Assembly: GCA_001672075.1 (NCBI GenBank)
Contig: LJOT01000017.1
Location: 1-32,225 of the forward strand
Source of the DNA: Anabaena sp. CRKS33
Lineage (GTDB): Bacteria; Cyanobacteriota; Cyanobacteriia; Cyanobacteriales; Nostocaceae
Direction of reading: 5' to 3'
DNA length: 32,225 bases
Made by a program: the position numbers and the translations under genes
Notes under the pieces: generated by a model
Databases searched by the model: none
The model's input: the letters and a program-made list of their open reading frames with translations, nothing else
Told to the model about the DNA's origin: nothing
Shown: piece by piece, positions 15,877 to 25,219 of the stretch
How the letters are laid out: each line of letters begins with the position of its first letter
Position numbering within the stretch: the stretch's first letter is position 1

Positions 15877-18800
15877 ATGACAAATACAAAAAACACAAAT
15901 AAACCATTATTTTCTCAACATTATTTAGATTATCGCATTCAAGAACTTCCAGAATGGCAATTAGATATTAAAGCAGAATTTGCGGCATTAAAAAATCTTT
16001 ATTTATCAAAAAAGGCGATTTTACCAACCCTGAATGAAGCTCAAACCGAAGATATATTTATTAAACCAGCTTTAGAAATTTTAGGTTTTAAATATATTCC
16101 TCAAGTCATTTCTCGTGGTCAAGGTAGAGCCGAACGTCCTGATTATGCTTTGTTTTTAAATGAAAGTGAAAGAGATACAGCCTACTCTTTACAAAATAAT
16201 GAAACTGCTTTTTATAGTCGAGTATTAGTAATAGCAGAAGCTAAATATTGGCAACGACCATTAAGTAAAGTTTCTCCTAATGATCAACGGGACATTTTCA
16301 AAAATGCCAACCCATCTTTTCAGATTTCCAGTTATTTAAGTGGTACAAATGTTGACTGGGGAATTTTAACCAATGGGAGAGAATGGCGTTTATATTATCG
16401 TCAAGCTTCTTCTACCGCAACGGAATTTTATCCAGTTGATTTAGTGGAATTATTAGAAACCGAAGATATAGAACAATTCAAATACTTTTGGTTATTTTTT
16501 AGAAGCGCGGCTTTTGGAAAAGATAGCTACAACAAAAACTTTTTAGAACGAGTCAGGGAAGGAAGTACAACCTATGCGACTCAAGTAGGAAACGAATTAA
16601 AAACCTTAGTATTTGATCAGATATTTCCTGATTTAGCAAGAGGGTTTATAGTAGACGCAATGCGACGGGGAAAAACCGTAGAACCAAAACCGATTTACGC
16701 AGCGACTTTATCATTTTTATATAAGTTGTTATTTCTCTTATATGCTGAAGCGAGAAACTTATTACCAATTACCACCGCTTACCGTGATTATAGTTTAATT
16801 AAAATTACCCAAGAAATAGCCGCAAGTTTGGATAAACAAAGAACATTAAGTGAAACTTCCACAAAAATTTATCAAAGTTTATTAGGTTTATTTGCAATAG
16901 TAGATAGGGGTGATAAAGCCTTAGAAGTACCTCGTTATAATGGTGGTTTATTTCACTTTGATTTTCATGAACTTGGAGATAGGGAAGATTATCCAGAGAA
17001 TTATTTTTTGTCTGAACATCAAATATCTGATGCTATTTTATTTCCCGCTTTGGATAAATTAGCACGTTTTGAAAAATTACCCATTGACTACAGTTTTTTA
17101 GGTGTGCGACAATTGGGTTCAATTTATGAAGGATTATTAGAATATCGTTTAATTATTGAAGATGAAAAAACGGGAAAAGTGCATTTAGAAAATGATAAGG
17201 GTGAAAGAAAAGCTACGGGTTCTTATTACACACCAGATTATATTGTTAAATACATTGTTAGTCATACTCTCAAACCAATTTTAGAGGAGAGAAAACAAAG
17301 ATTTGCAGATTTAATGACGCAAATTAACCAATTACATGAAAAAATGATAGATGGTAGATTAGGAGTACAAAGTCGTAATGGTTTACAAAAAGATTTACAA
17401 CGTTTAGAAAGACAAGCACAAAATACTTTACTTGATATTAAAATTTGTGATCCTGCTATGGGAAGCGGACACTTTTTAGTGGAAGCTGTTGATTATTTGA
17501 CAGACGAATTAATCAATATTTTAAATGAATATCCCGAACATAATCCTATTTTGGAGATGTTAGGAAAAACCCGCAATAGTATTTTAGAAAACTTACAACA
17601 GCAGGGAATTAATATTGATATCAATTTAGACGATAATCAACTTTTACAAAGAGTGGTCATGAAACGGTGTATTTATGGTGTAGATCTAAATCCCATGGCC
17701 GTAGAATTAGCCAAGGTAAGTTTATGGTTACATTTTTTCACAATTGGCGCTCCTTTGAGTTTTTTAGATCATCATTTACGCTGCGGAAATTCTCTTATTG
17801 GTACGACTGCGCGAGAAGCAGAAGCGAATATGATGAAAGAAGAAAGTGGCCAATTGAGTTTATTAACAGGTCCCTTTGTGGGGTTGTTGCGTGCTGCGGA
17901 AATTATGCGCGGTGTGAGTACATTAAGTGATGCAACTTTTGCGGAAGTGGAAACCAGCGAGAGGTTATTTAAGGAATTTGATCAAGCTGCGAAACCTTTT
18001 AAAGGGTTATTAGATATTTATGTTTCTCAATTTTTTGGTGTGAAACAAGCTAAGAATTTTTTAGAAAGATTTGGTATAAATGCGATCAATGCTAACTTTG
18101 AAAATATGAATGCTGCTGATATTGCGGTATATGAGGAAGCGAGAAGCTTGTTTGACCAAAAGCGGTTTTTTCATTGGGATTTGGAATTTCCAGAGGTTTT
18201 TATTGATTTAGAAAGTGCTAGTTGGAAAGAAAATCCCGGTTTTCATGCTGTGATTGGAAATCCACCTTATATCAATGTTTTAAATATTGAGGGTAAAGAA
18301 CGAGATTATCTTTTAAAAACTTATAATTCTGCTCAAGGAAGGGTTGATATTTACATACTGTTTTTTGATAAAGCTCTTGATATATTAAAAACTGAAGGAG
18401 TATGTGGTGTAATTACTCCCAATAAATACTTTGTGTATGGCTATGGTAATTTTCTGAGAAAAAAGCTACTACAAAAAACAACTATCTTAAATCTTGTAGA
18501 TTTAGCAAAAGCTGAGAGTATTTTTATAGAAGCAGCAACATATACAGTTATATCTATATTTAAAAATAAGTGTCCAACAAATGATCACTTAATAGATACA
18601 AGTGTCTTCATTTCAGATCAACCATTATATATTTTGGATATCAAACAAGGAGAATTAAATGGTGCTTGTACTCGTAAATTAATTCCTCAAGATAGGTTTT
18701 TCAGAACTCCAGTAAATGTTTTTTCCTTATTTCTTGATGACATTCAATGGAAAATATATGAAAAAACTTATCAAACTTCAACTTTTATTGGAGATAAATG

Positions 18801-19857
18801 TGACATAGAACAATGTATTCGCATAGGAAGTAAAAAACTTAGAGACGAACTCATAATTACTTCTAGCCAATATTCAAACCTAAAAGAATCAATAAAAACA
18901 CGCACTAAACCAATTATTGATGCTGAAGAAGTGGAAAGATACTGGATTAATTGGGAAGGTAGATATTTAATTTATGATCAAGAAAAATTATATAATCCAA
19001 AATCAGAAGAACTTTTTGAACAGAAAAAAATTGTGGTTAAGGATATAGGAAAAAATTTAACTGTAGGACTTGATATTTCTCAAGAGAATTCATACTATGC
19101 TCTAAATACAGTGTATATCATTATCCCCAAATCTAGCAAGGAAGTAAATATTAGTTTTTTAGCAGCTATTCTTAATTCTCCTTTGAGTGATTTTCTTTAT
19201 AAACTTCTATTTGGTGCTTTAACTATTCGTGGTGGCTACATTAGATTTAGAGAATATCTTCAATATCTTCCTATTCCAAAAATCTCCTTCACAACTCCCG
19301 CAGAAAAACGTCAAACTTATCTAGAAAACACAATTAAGCTTTACCAACAATATCAAATCAATCATAACCCAAATATCCTACTTACCCAAATTGATCACCA
19401 CCTCAATCAACAACCAGAACAAGCAGACGTAATTCATGACTTCCTCGCATATTTAGCCGAACAAATGATAGAATTAAATAAACAAAAACAAACAGAAATC
19501 AAAGGCTTTTTAACATGGTTAGCCAGATTAATCGGTACTGACATTGATAATCTTACCAATAAATCGAAAATTCAAAATTACTTAGGTGATTATTATAAAC
19601 AAAAACAAGCAGATAACCATTTAACCCTTGACGAATTAATTGATATTCTCAAGAAAAACAAGAAAAAACTAAAAATTGATATCAGCGGTAGAAAAGAACA
19701 AGAAACATTAGCAAAAGAATATCAAGCCAGTTTAAATACACTTCTACCCATCAAAAAACAACTAAAACAATGTGATTGGTTAATTGATGAAATCGTTTAT
19801 AAACTATATAAATTAACCCCAGCAGAAAAAGCGATCATTGAGGGAGAAAATAGTTAA
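15877..19857 (+). CDS. Single-chain type IIG restriction-modification enzyme (Eco57I-like)
   Basis: A 1326-residue protein that should both methylate adenine and cut DNA. The N-terminal nuclease domain has a PD-(D/E)xK pattern: Asp89 (RPDYALF), then Glu121-Ala-Lys123 (VIAEAKYW), and Gln149 in PSFQISSYL. The N6-adenine methyltransferase has motif I DPAMGSGHF (from Asp525) and motif IV NPPY (795-798), preceded by ATGSYYTPDYIVKYIV. The C-terminal 450 residues would hold the target recognition domain (GGYIRFREYLQYLPIP is typical of the joint) and a helical tail. No separate S or R subunit is present. BREX PglX is a less likely alternative because the nuclease domain is present and no BREX partners are near. 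It starts a defence/toxin cluster running to 21.5 kb. The reading frame is complete. Confidence 0.9.
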   Translation: MTNTKNTNKPLFSQHYLDYRIQELPEWQLDIKAEFAALKNLYLSKKAILPTLNEAQTEDIFIKPALEILGFKYIPQVISRGQGRAERPDYALFLNESERDTAYSLQNNETAFYSRVLVIAEAKYWQRPLSKVSPNDQRDIFKNANPSFQISSYLSGTNVDWGILTNGREWRLYYRQASSTATEFYPVDLVELLETEDIEQFKYFWLFFRSAAFGKDSYNKNFLERVREGSTTYATQVGNELKTLVFDQIFPDLARGFIVDAMRRGKTVEPKPIYAATLSFLYKLLFLLYAEARNLLPITTAYRDYSLIKITQEIAASLDKQRTLSETSTKIYQSLLGLFAIVDRGDKALEVPRYNGGLFHFDFHELGDREDYPENYFLSEHQISDAILFPALDKLARFEKLPIDYSFLGVRQLGSIYEGLLEYRLIIEDEKTGKVHLENDKGERKATGSYYTPDYIVKYIVSHTLKPILEERKQRFADLMTQINQLHEKMIDGRLGVQSRNGLQKDLQRLERQAQNTLLDIKICDPAMGSGHFLVEAVDYLTDELINILNEYPEHNPILEMLGKTRNSILENLQQQGINIDINLDDNQLLQRVVMKRCIYGVDLNPMAVELAKVSLWLHFFTIGAPLSFLDHHLRCGNSLIGTTAREAEANMMKEESGQLSLLTGPFVGLLRAAEIMRGVSTLSDATFAEVETSERLFKEFDQAAKPFKGLLDIYVSQFFGVKQAKNFLERFGINAINANFENMNAADIAVYEEARSLFDQKRFFHWDLEFPEVFIDLESASWKENPGFHAVIGNPPYINVLNIEGKERDYLLKTYNSAQGRVDIYILFFDKALDILKTEGVCGVITPNKYFVYGYGNFLRKKLLQKTTILNLVDLAKAESIFIEAATYTVISIFKNKCPTNDHLIDTSVFISDQPLYILDIKQGELNGACTRKLIPQDRFFRTPVNVFSLFLDDIQWKIYEKTYQTSTFIGDKCDIEQCIRIGSKKLRDELIITSSQYSNLKESIKTRTKPIIDAEEVERYWINWEGRYLIYDQEKLYNPKSEELFEQKKIVVKDIGKNLTVGLDISQENSYYALNTVYIIIPKSSKEVNISFLAAILNSPLSDFLYKLLFGALTIRGGYIRFREYLQYLPIPKISFTTPAEKRQTYLENTIKLYQQYQINHNPNILLTQIDHHLNQQPEQADVIHDFLAYLAEQMIELNKQKQTEIKGFLTWLARLIGTDIDNLTNKSKIQNYLGDYYKQKQADNHLTLDELIDILKKNKKKLKIDISGRKEQETLAKEYQASLNTLLPIKKQLKQCDWLIDEIVYKLYKLTPAEKAIIEGENS

Positions 19858-19982
19858 AAAATTCTAATTAAAAAATTCAGATCACCGACTTTTTGATCAT
19901 TGTTCCCTAAAACTAAAAAACTTTGTACTTCATGAGCATGGGAACTGCTATAATCAATCTATTTGTATTTGCGAGTTTGATT

Positions 19983-20570
19983 ATGATTGATTGTCTCAAT
20001 GTGGCCTCTTACTTTATTGTGAGAGCCTACGAAGACGGTATGGAAGCAGAAATGACTAATATGAAAGTTCAGAAGCTTTTGTATTATTCACAAAGCTTAC
20101 ATTTAGCGATGTACAATGAACCGTTATTTGCAGAAGAAATTCAAGCATGGCGATATGGTCCGGTGTGTCCTCCTGCTTACAGATTTTACAGCGAATTTGA
20201 AGCGAATCAATTACCTATTCCTAGTCAAGAATTATTGTTACAAATTCCTGATGATCAGAAAAAACTTCTTGAAGAAGTGTGGGAAAATTTTGGAGGTTAT
20301 CACGCCTATTTGCTTAGTGATATGACTCATTTGGAGTTTCCTTGGAAAAAAGCTCGTAAGGGTTTACTACCCCACGCAAGCTCAACTAAGGCGATTTTGC
20401 TGGAAGATTTGAAAGCATTAGGTTATCAAAAATTAGACCTAATAGAACGTGATCACCCTGCTTATCAACCCATAATGTCTGAACTTGTGAAGGACGCTTG
20501 TACTTCGGAATCATTAACTAGAATTAAGAAAGGAGAAGTGCGTGACTGGCTTAATTCCCTTCTCGATTGA
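19983..20570 (+). CDS. Panacea (DUF4065/SocA-like) domain antitoxin
   Basis: A 195-residue protein whose N-terminal 130 residues match the Panacea/DUF4065 domain: NVASYFIVRAYEDG, MTNMKVQKLLYYSQSLHLA and AWRYGPVCPPAYRFY. Panacea proteins are known as antitoxins that neutralise many unrelated toxins. ATG 19983 is preferred because the family begins close to IDCLNVASYF. A TTG start at 19923 would add a hydrophobic segment, and TATAAT at 19949-19954 looks like a -10 box inside that extension. Its 3' end overlaps the downstream toxin gene by 29 bases, the coupling expected of a toxin-antitoxin operon. It lies 125 bases after the R-M gene on the same strand. Confidence 0.85.
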   Translation: MIDCLNVASYFIVRAYEDGMEAEMTNMKVQKLLYYSQSLHLAMYNEPLFAEEIQAWRYGPVCPPAYRFYSEFEANQLPIPSQELLLQIPDDQKKLLEEVWENFGGYHAYLLSDMTHLEFPWKKARKGLLPHASSTKAILLEDLKALGYQKLDLIERDHPAYQPIMSELVKDACTSESLTRIKKGEVRDWLNSLLD

Positions 20571-20919
20571 AGAATCCGAAAATTTTAAACGTTCTTTCAA
20601 AAAACTAAGAAAAGTTCACGGAGATGCTTTTGTTGAATTTATTGTGGAAGTATTGGAAGATTTGATTGCAGATCAGTATCCTCCAAATTCCCGCCAAGAA
20701 CCATTACCTGGTAAAATTGATTTACCGGAAAGATGGACGTTTCATAAACTGGAATTGAGGTTTGCTAAAGGTGCTTCTGGACAAATTAGATTGATGTATT
20801 TAGTCAATTCAGAAATTTTTCTGATTAAGCCTGTGTGGATTTATAGTCATGAACAGTTTACAAAACGCCCTGATGATGCAAATTTAAAGAGTGTTATTAG
20901 GGAAATATTAGACTGTTAA
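20542..20919 (+). CDS. RelE/ParE-like toxin paired with the Panacea antitoxin
   Basis: A 125-residue protein starting at GTG 20542 with a perfect AAGGAG six bases upstream, inside the antitoxin gene. The layout (ESENFKRSFKKLRK helices, PPNSRQEPLPGKIDLPERWTFHKLELRF, then an IRLMYLV strand and FLIKPVWIYSHEQF) resembles RelE-type mRNA interferase or ParE folds: two helices followed by a beta sheet with Arg and Tyr/His near the end. The overlap with the antitoxin suggests translational coupling. It converges on the BrnA gene with 15 bases between the stops. The toxin mechanism is inferred from fold-like features only. Confidence 0.75.
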   Translation: MTGLIPFSIEESENFKRSFKKLRKVHGDAFVEFIVEVLEDLIADQYPPNSRQEPLPGKIDLPERWTFHKLELRFAKGASGQIRLMYLVNSEIFLIKPVWIYSHEQFTKRPDDANLKSVIREILDC

Positions 20920-20934
20920 TTTCAGCTCTTTTAC

Positions 20935-21219
20935 TTATTTATTAACAACTTCATTTAATGCTTCATGAATAATATCATCACTCACACCATGTCGTTTTAA
21001 ACTAGCAATTAAAGCATTAACTGTATTATTTTCTAACTTTTCTAAATCTGCTCTCATTCCCTGTCCAATATATGCTCGAATCAAGGGTTGATAACCAGAA
21101 AAACCAAGTATGGGTGCAAGTTGTTTCAATTCTTCTACTACATCTTCTGGTATTCTTAGCGTAACCATAATCATGGGCCGATTTTTGTTTAAGCGTTGTT
21201 TTAATGTTTCAATCTTCAT
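20935..21219 (-). CDS. brnA: BrnA-like antitoxin
   Basis: A 94-residue protein, the second gene of a BrnT/BrnA-type pair. VTLRIPEDVVEELKQLAPILGFSGYQPLIRAYIGQGM (residues 19-55) is a ribbon-helix-helix-like segment followed by the GYQ..IRAYI motif seen in BrnA-type antitoxins, which bind toxin and operator DNA. The C-terminal 35 residues are helical and charged. The start overlaps the end of the toxin gene by 11 bases, consistent with translational coupling. BrnA normally represses its own operon; a candidate promoter lies at 21513-21541. Confidence 0.82.
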   Translation of the reverse strand: MKIETLKQRLNKNRPMIMVTLRIPEDVVEELKQLAPILGFSGYQPLIRAYIGQGMRADLEKLENNTVNALIASLKRHGVSDDIIHEALNEVVNK

Positions 21220-21505
21220 AATATTCTCGCTCCTTTCGTGTGGCTTTACGGGCTGAAATAATTCTGATTACATCATCTTCAAATTCGATATGGACTACAA
21301 ATAAAAGATTCCAACGGGTATCTAAACCAATAATGGCATCTCTGGCTTCATCATTGCGACTAACATCTACTATTTTGATGAATGGATCAAAAAATGCCTC
21401 TGCTGCTTGTTGAAAGGTTATTCCATTGTGTTTACTGGGGTTATTTCGGCTTTTTTCCTCGTTCCAGACGAAGGTAATACCATTTAATACAAAGTAGACA
21501 TCCAT
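21209..21505 (-). CDS. brnT: BrnT toxin
   Basis: A 98-residue ribonuclease toxin of the BrnT family with a RelE-like fold. The family pattern is clear: FVWNEEKSRNNPSKHNGITFQQAAEAFFDP at about residues 12-41, then FVVHIEFEDDVIRIISARKATRKEREYYE at the end (about 69-97). The BrnT gene precedes its antitoxin, the usual order. The promoter call places transcription start almost at the ATG, so the message may be leaderless. Both pairs in this region (this one and the Panacea pair) end tail to tail. Confidence 0.9.
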   Translation of the reverse strand: MDVYFVLNGITFVWNEEKSRNNPSKHNGITFQQAAEAFFDPFIKIVDVSRNDEARDAIIGLDTRWNLLFVVHIEFEDDVIRIISARKATRKEREYYED

Positions 21506-21512
21506 AAAATAA

Positions 21513-21541
21513 ATGATAGACTGCTATATTTACAATGTCAA
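21513..21541 (-). promoter_or_regulatory. Consensus sigma-70 promoter of brnTA
   Basis: On the minus strand TTGACA (21541-21536), a 17-base spacer, and TATCAT (21518-21513). The -10 ends only seven bases before the ATG at 21505, so the message would be leaderless or nearly so. Confidence 0.65.
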
Positions 21542-21643
21542 GACAGTAAGTTATATTTATATTATGTACATCCCCTAAAACAAGATTTGTTTAGTAAAAT
21601 AATTTTTCTTAGGTTTATGAAACATGAAATAGCCTAAAATTTT

Positions 21644-22879
21644 TCAAACCCTCTCCCTCGCAGGTGGTACAATACCAAGCTTATTTAACCCTGCATCAAT
21701 ATTTCTCAACAATTTAAAATCATCCTCCGGTAAAAGATAACTATTGCTACTAACAACACCCCCAAGGGGTTGTGTTTCTAAAAACCCAAATGCTTGACGA
21801 AATTGTTGCGGTTCTACCTTAATTGGAGCATCAAAATGACAGGGAATTAGCCATTGAAAATCCCATTTTGCAATATGATCAGCCCAATTGATTGTTTCCT
21901 GGGGTGCGCGATTTAAAATCAAACTTTGTAAAATTGGCGCAACAAATATCCGTCCATTCCCTCGCAAAATAGCAAAAGAATCTTGCCAATTTTCCCGCCA
22001 TTGGAAAGGAAATAAACCAAAATATGCCTTTTTAGACCTTTCTGGGGCTTTTTGGGCATCTCGCCATACTTGACTCCATGTAGGTACTTCTAATACACTG
22101 GGGCTAAAATACAGGGCAAATAATGTTACCCGCTGCCACCCTTTGAGGCGATTGGCTGGGGTATCTGCAATCATGTCAAAAGCTTGATCTTTGGCGTGGT
22201 ATAATAAGGGATAGGGGTCAAGTTGGACAATTGCTGGTGGTTCTGCTGGTACTGAAACTATTGTATCTGTAACTAAGAGCGTGTGCGATCGCTTATGGAA
22301 AAAAGCCACCTCTGCAAACTTACCCAAACCCAGATCAATAGGTCCGAGGATTGCATAATCAAAATCCTCAGCAAAAGGGGCTTCCTGGCTATTTTCAGGT
22401 AATATCCGAGTCCGTTTACCAGGTAAACCCAACCAACTCAAAGGCAAATTTAGGGGAAAACTCCATTGTCCCGGAGCAACAAATATCTGTGCATGGGGAA
22501 AGCGTCGCGCAAAGGGACCTACAAATACTTTATGTTCTATTCCCGATATCGTCGGCAAAATAATATACTTAATATCACCGTGTTTTGTGACTAATTCATT
22601 TAGTAATCTAGTACATTCTCCCGTGGGTGCAACAGGTGCATAAACTAGTAAACCGCCCTTTTTTAGCTTAATTACAGTCATGCGAATTGGCACAACTACA
22701 TAAAAAATTCCCTGTAATTGGTCGAAGGTCCAAATAGTATCTTTAATAACTTCTTTACGAATAGTGCGACGTTGACCATAAGGATAAATTGGCACAACAG
22801 GCCAAAACCGCCAGGAAAAATCCTGGGCATGAATTTGTTCTATACTCTCATTTTCCACCACTGTGTGAACCTCCACCAT
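21644..22879 (-). CDS. DUF4336 family protein (metallo-beta-lactamase-like)
   Basis: A 411-residue protein of the DUF4336 family found in cyanobacteria and plants. VVPIRMTVIKLKKGGLLVYAPVAPTGE (about 61-87) and YIILPTISGIEHKVF (about 100-114) match the N-terminal part, which has a metallo-beta-lactamase-like layout. The canonical HxHxDH zinc motif is absent, although His112, later Asp/His and the WLIPCHFDAP segment near 345 could bind metal. No signal peptide or membrane helix is obvious. ATG 22879 has no spaced ribosome site. GTG 22861 has GGAGG eight bases upstream and may be the real start. The function is unknown. It is a monocistronic minus-strand gene. Confidence 0.82.
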   Translation of the reverse strand: MVEVHTVVENESIEQIHAQDFSWRFWPVVPIYPYGQRRTIRKEVIKDTIWTFDQLQGIFYVVVPIRMTVIKLKKGGLLVYAPVAPTGECTRLLNELVTKHGDIKYIILPTISGIEHKVFVGPFARRFPHAQIFVAPGQWSFPLNLPLSWLGLPGKRTRILPENSQEAPFAEDFDYAILGPIDLGLGKFAEVAFFHKRSHTLLVTDTIVSVPAEPPAIVQLDPYPLLYHAKDQAFDMIADTPANRLKGWQRVTLFALYFSPSVLEVPTWSQVWRDAQKAPERSKKAYFGLFPFQWRENWQDSFAILRGNGRIFVAPILQSLILNRAPQETINWADHIAKWDFQWLIPCHFDAPIKVEPQQFRQAFGFLETQPLGGVVSSNSYLLPEDDFKLLRNIDAGLNKLGIVPPARERV

Positions 22880-23067
22880 TCCGCTCTATCAAACTTACCC
22901 AAAACCATAAAAAAAGAGGATGAAAAGGGGGCTGATATAGTAGAGTTATTGTCTTCAAAAACAAAAACTCAAAAACCACAGACAGCCCGAATTAAAGATT
23001 ATAACACTATTAGAATGTTTCTTACACATCAGTGGATTCCGAAGCCTTTATTTTGCATCAGTTCACT
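22880..23067. other. Intergenic region with no recognised gene
   Basis: An open plus-strand frame through this stretch resembles nothing I recognise. It merges into the transposon remnant at 23068. Confidence 0.35.
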
Positions 23068-23303
23068 GAGAGGATGTTTTAAAAGTGGGAGGCTGTGTAA
23101 GAAAGCTCGCAAAGTATATACTGGAATTTGTAGATAATAGCACCTTGTGAGCAGATGAGTAAAGCATACCCTAGTAACTTGATATGGAATGGGAATTGAT
23201 AGTAGAAGAGTTTCCTTCAGCCAAATCTGGTGGTCTTCCACGCAGTGTAGCAATGTGTGGATATGTTAGGGCTGGTTTTGCGGGTTTTGGTAACGTCTGC
23301 TAA
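23068..23303 (+). pseudogene. Remnant of an IS5-like insertion sequence (5' end)
   Basis: GAGAGGATGTTTTAAAAGTGG at 23068-23088 looks like the left terminal repeat of IS5-type elements. The frame 23184-23303 starts MEWELIVEEFPSAKSGGLPRSVAM, recalling the start of IS5-family transposases (W-ELI...LLPP-KSGGRPR). After about 26 codons the similarity fades, and the frame stops after 39 residues instead of the 120-270 of an intact gene. The catalytic DDE core and right end are missing. It marks an old insertion followed by deletion, between the DUF4336 gene and glcD. Confidence 0.55.
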
Positions 23304-23594
23304 TTTTATGTAACTCAACAACACTTTGTATAACGAATTAGTAGAAGATAGAATCCTACAACTATGGAATCTGAATTGTTGTTAATCATTGTGCCATTTT
23401 CCATTATACACAAAACCATAAAAAATATCTACAATATCTACTTAATAAATAATGATTACCAACATTTGTTTTTTTAGTTTGAGTAAAAAGATATTGGAGA
23501 CTTTAATGTAACATCGTCTTTGTGATATAATAAGCAGTTAAATCAATATTTTGCTATCATCAACGATCAACATCTACCACAGATAAAAAACTCT
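23304..23594. other. Upstream region of glcD
   Basis: No gene is seen. GATATAATAAG (23523-23533) contains a TATAAT -10-like box about 65 bases before the glcD start; no good -35 is visible. Confidence 0.35.
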
Positions 23595-25073
23595 ATGCTT
23601 ACCCAAGAATCACCCAAAACTCAAACCATAAACTGGAAACCCATAATCAAAAAATTTGTCGCAGTCCTGGGAGAAAAAGGTGTAGTACAACGCAAAGAAG
23701 AACTCCTTACCTATGAATGTGACGGTTTAACCAGCTATAAACAATGTCCCCCCGTCGCAGTCTTACCAAGAACCACCGAACAGGTATCAGAAATCGTCAA
23801 AATTTGCAATCAATTCTCCGTTCCCTTTATTGCTAGAGGTTCAGGAACAGGTTTATCTGGTGGTGCTTTACCAGCAGAAAATTCTGTTTTAATTGTCACT
23901 TCATTAATGCGACAAATCTTAAAAATAGACTTAGAAAATCAACGGGCCATTGTCCAACCGGGAGTAATTAATAGTTGGGTAACTCAAGCAGTTAGCGGCG
24001 CTGGTTTTTATTTTGCACCAGACCCTTCTAGTCAAATTATTTGTTCTATTGGTGGTAATATTGCCGAAAATTCTGGGGGAGTACATTGTTTAAAATATGG
24101 TGTGACAACAAATCATGTTTTAGGTTTAAAAATCGTCCTTCCTAATGGTGAAATTGTTGATATTGGTGGACAAATTCCCGAAACTCCAGGTTATGATTTA
24201 ACCGGTGTCTTTGTCGGTTCAGAAGGTACTTTAGGCATTGCGACAGAAATCACTTTAAAAATTCTCAAAAGTGCCGAATCAATTTGTGTTTTATTAGCAG
24301 ATTTTACCAGCGTAGATGCTGCTGCTGCCACGGTTTCTGATATTATCAGCGCGGGCATTATTCCTGGTGGGATGGAAATGATGGATAATATTAGTATTAA
24401 CGCTGTAGAAGATGTGGTTGCCACTAATTGTTACCCTCGTGATGCTGCGGCTATTCTATTAGTAGAAATTGATGGTTTAGAAGTGGAAGTTTCCGCTAAT
24501 AAACAGCGAGTTAAAGAAATTTGTCAAAAAAATGGAGCGCGAAATGTCACTAGCGCCAGTGACCCAGAAACTAGATTAAAATTATGGAAAGGTAGAAAGG
24601 CAGCTTTTGCCGCTGCGGGACATATTAGCCCAGATTATTATGTACAAGATGGTGTAATTCCCCGGACTCAATTACCCTATGTTCTCCAAGAAATTGAGCG
24701 GTTAAGTAATCAATATGGTTATCCCATTGCTAATGTCTTTCACGCTGGAGATGGTAATTTACACCCATTAATTTTATTTGATAATTCTGTACATGGAGAG
24801 TTGGAAAAAGTCGAAGAATTGGGAGGTGAAATTCTGAGATTGTGTGTAAGAGTGGGTGGTAGTATTTCTGGTGAACATGGTATTGGTGCTGATAAAAAAT
24901 GCTATATGCCAGATATGTTTAGTGAAGCTGATTTGGAAACAATGCAATGGGTAAGACAGGTATTTAATCCCCAAAGTTTAGCAAATCCTGGGAAAATTTT
25001 CCCCACACCCCGCACTTGTGGAGAAGCTGCAAAAGTACCTATTCAAAAATTCCCAGATGTAGAAAGATTTTAA
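23595..25073 (+). CDS. glcD: Glycolate oxidase/dehydrogenase FAD subunit GlcD
   Basis: A 492-residue flavoprotein that oxidises glycolate to glyoxylate in photorespiration. The PCMH-type FAD domain has PVAVLPRTTEQVSEIVKICN, ARGSGTGLSGGALP and the PDPSS..CSIGGNIAENSGGVHCLKYG block. The C-terminal domain has NVFHAGDGNLHPLILFD, GSISGEHGIGADK and the family end motif NPGKIFP. The length is normal and the gene is intact. The FeS and second FAD subunits (GlcF, GlcE) are not next to it, as is usual in cyanobacteria. A D-lactate dehydrogenase role is an alternative within this family. Confidence 0.93.
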   Translation: MLTQESPKTQTINWKPIIKKFVAVLGEKGVVQRKEELLTYECDGLTSYKQCPPVAVLPRTTEQVSEIVKICNQFSVPFIARGSGTGLSGGALPAENSVLIVTSLMRQILKIDLENQRAIVQPGVINSWVTQAVSGAGFYFAPDPSSQIICSIGGNIAENSGGVHCLKYGVTTNHVLGLKIVLPNGEIVDIGGQIPETPGYDLTGVFVGSEGTLGIATEITLKILKSAESICVLLADFTSVDAAAATVSDIISAGIIPGGMEMMDNISINAVEDVVATNCYPRDAAAILLVEIDGLEVEVSANKQRVKEICQKNGARNVTSASDPETRLKLWKGRKAAFAAAGHISPDYYVQDGVIPRTQLPYVLQEIERLSNQYGYPIANVFHAGDGNLHPLILFDNSVHGELEKVEELGGEILRLCVRVGGSISGEHGIGADKKCYMPDMFSEADLETMQWVRQVFNPQSLANPGKIFPTPRTCGEAAKVPIQKFPDVERF

Positions 25074-25087
25074 CAAGGGATTTGGAA

Positions 25088-25113
25088 ATCAGGAATATAT
25101 AGATATTCCTGAT
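25088..25113. terminator. Perfect 11-bp hairpin after glcD
   Basis: ATCAGGAATAT, loop ATAG, ATATTCCTGAT, starting 14 bases after the glcD stop. There is no T tract, so it may stabilise the 3' end rather than terminate transcription by itself. Confidence 0.45.
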
Positions 25114-25219
25114 ATGATGAAATACAGTTTTTATCAATTGTATTTAATTCCTAATTCTCTATTTTTACCTGTCTTTAATTCTTCCTTCTGACCCCTAAAT
25201 TCTGACATTTTTAATTCTC

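Noticed and set aside
15877-19857. BREX PglX methyltransferase
   Set aside because: An N-terminal PD-(D/E)xK nuclease is present and no BREX partner genes lie nearby, which fits a type IIG enzyme.
22718-23137. 139-codon plus-strand frame across the DUF4336 5' end and the gap
   Set aside because: Half is antisense to the DUF4336 gene and the rest ends in the insertion-sequence remnant; no domain is recognisable.
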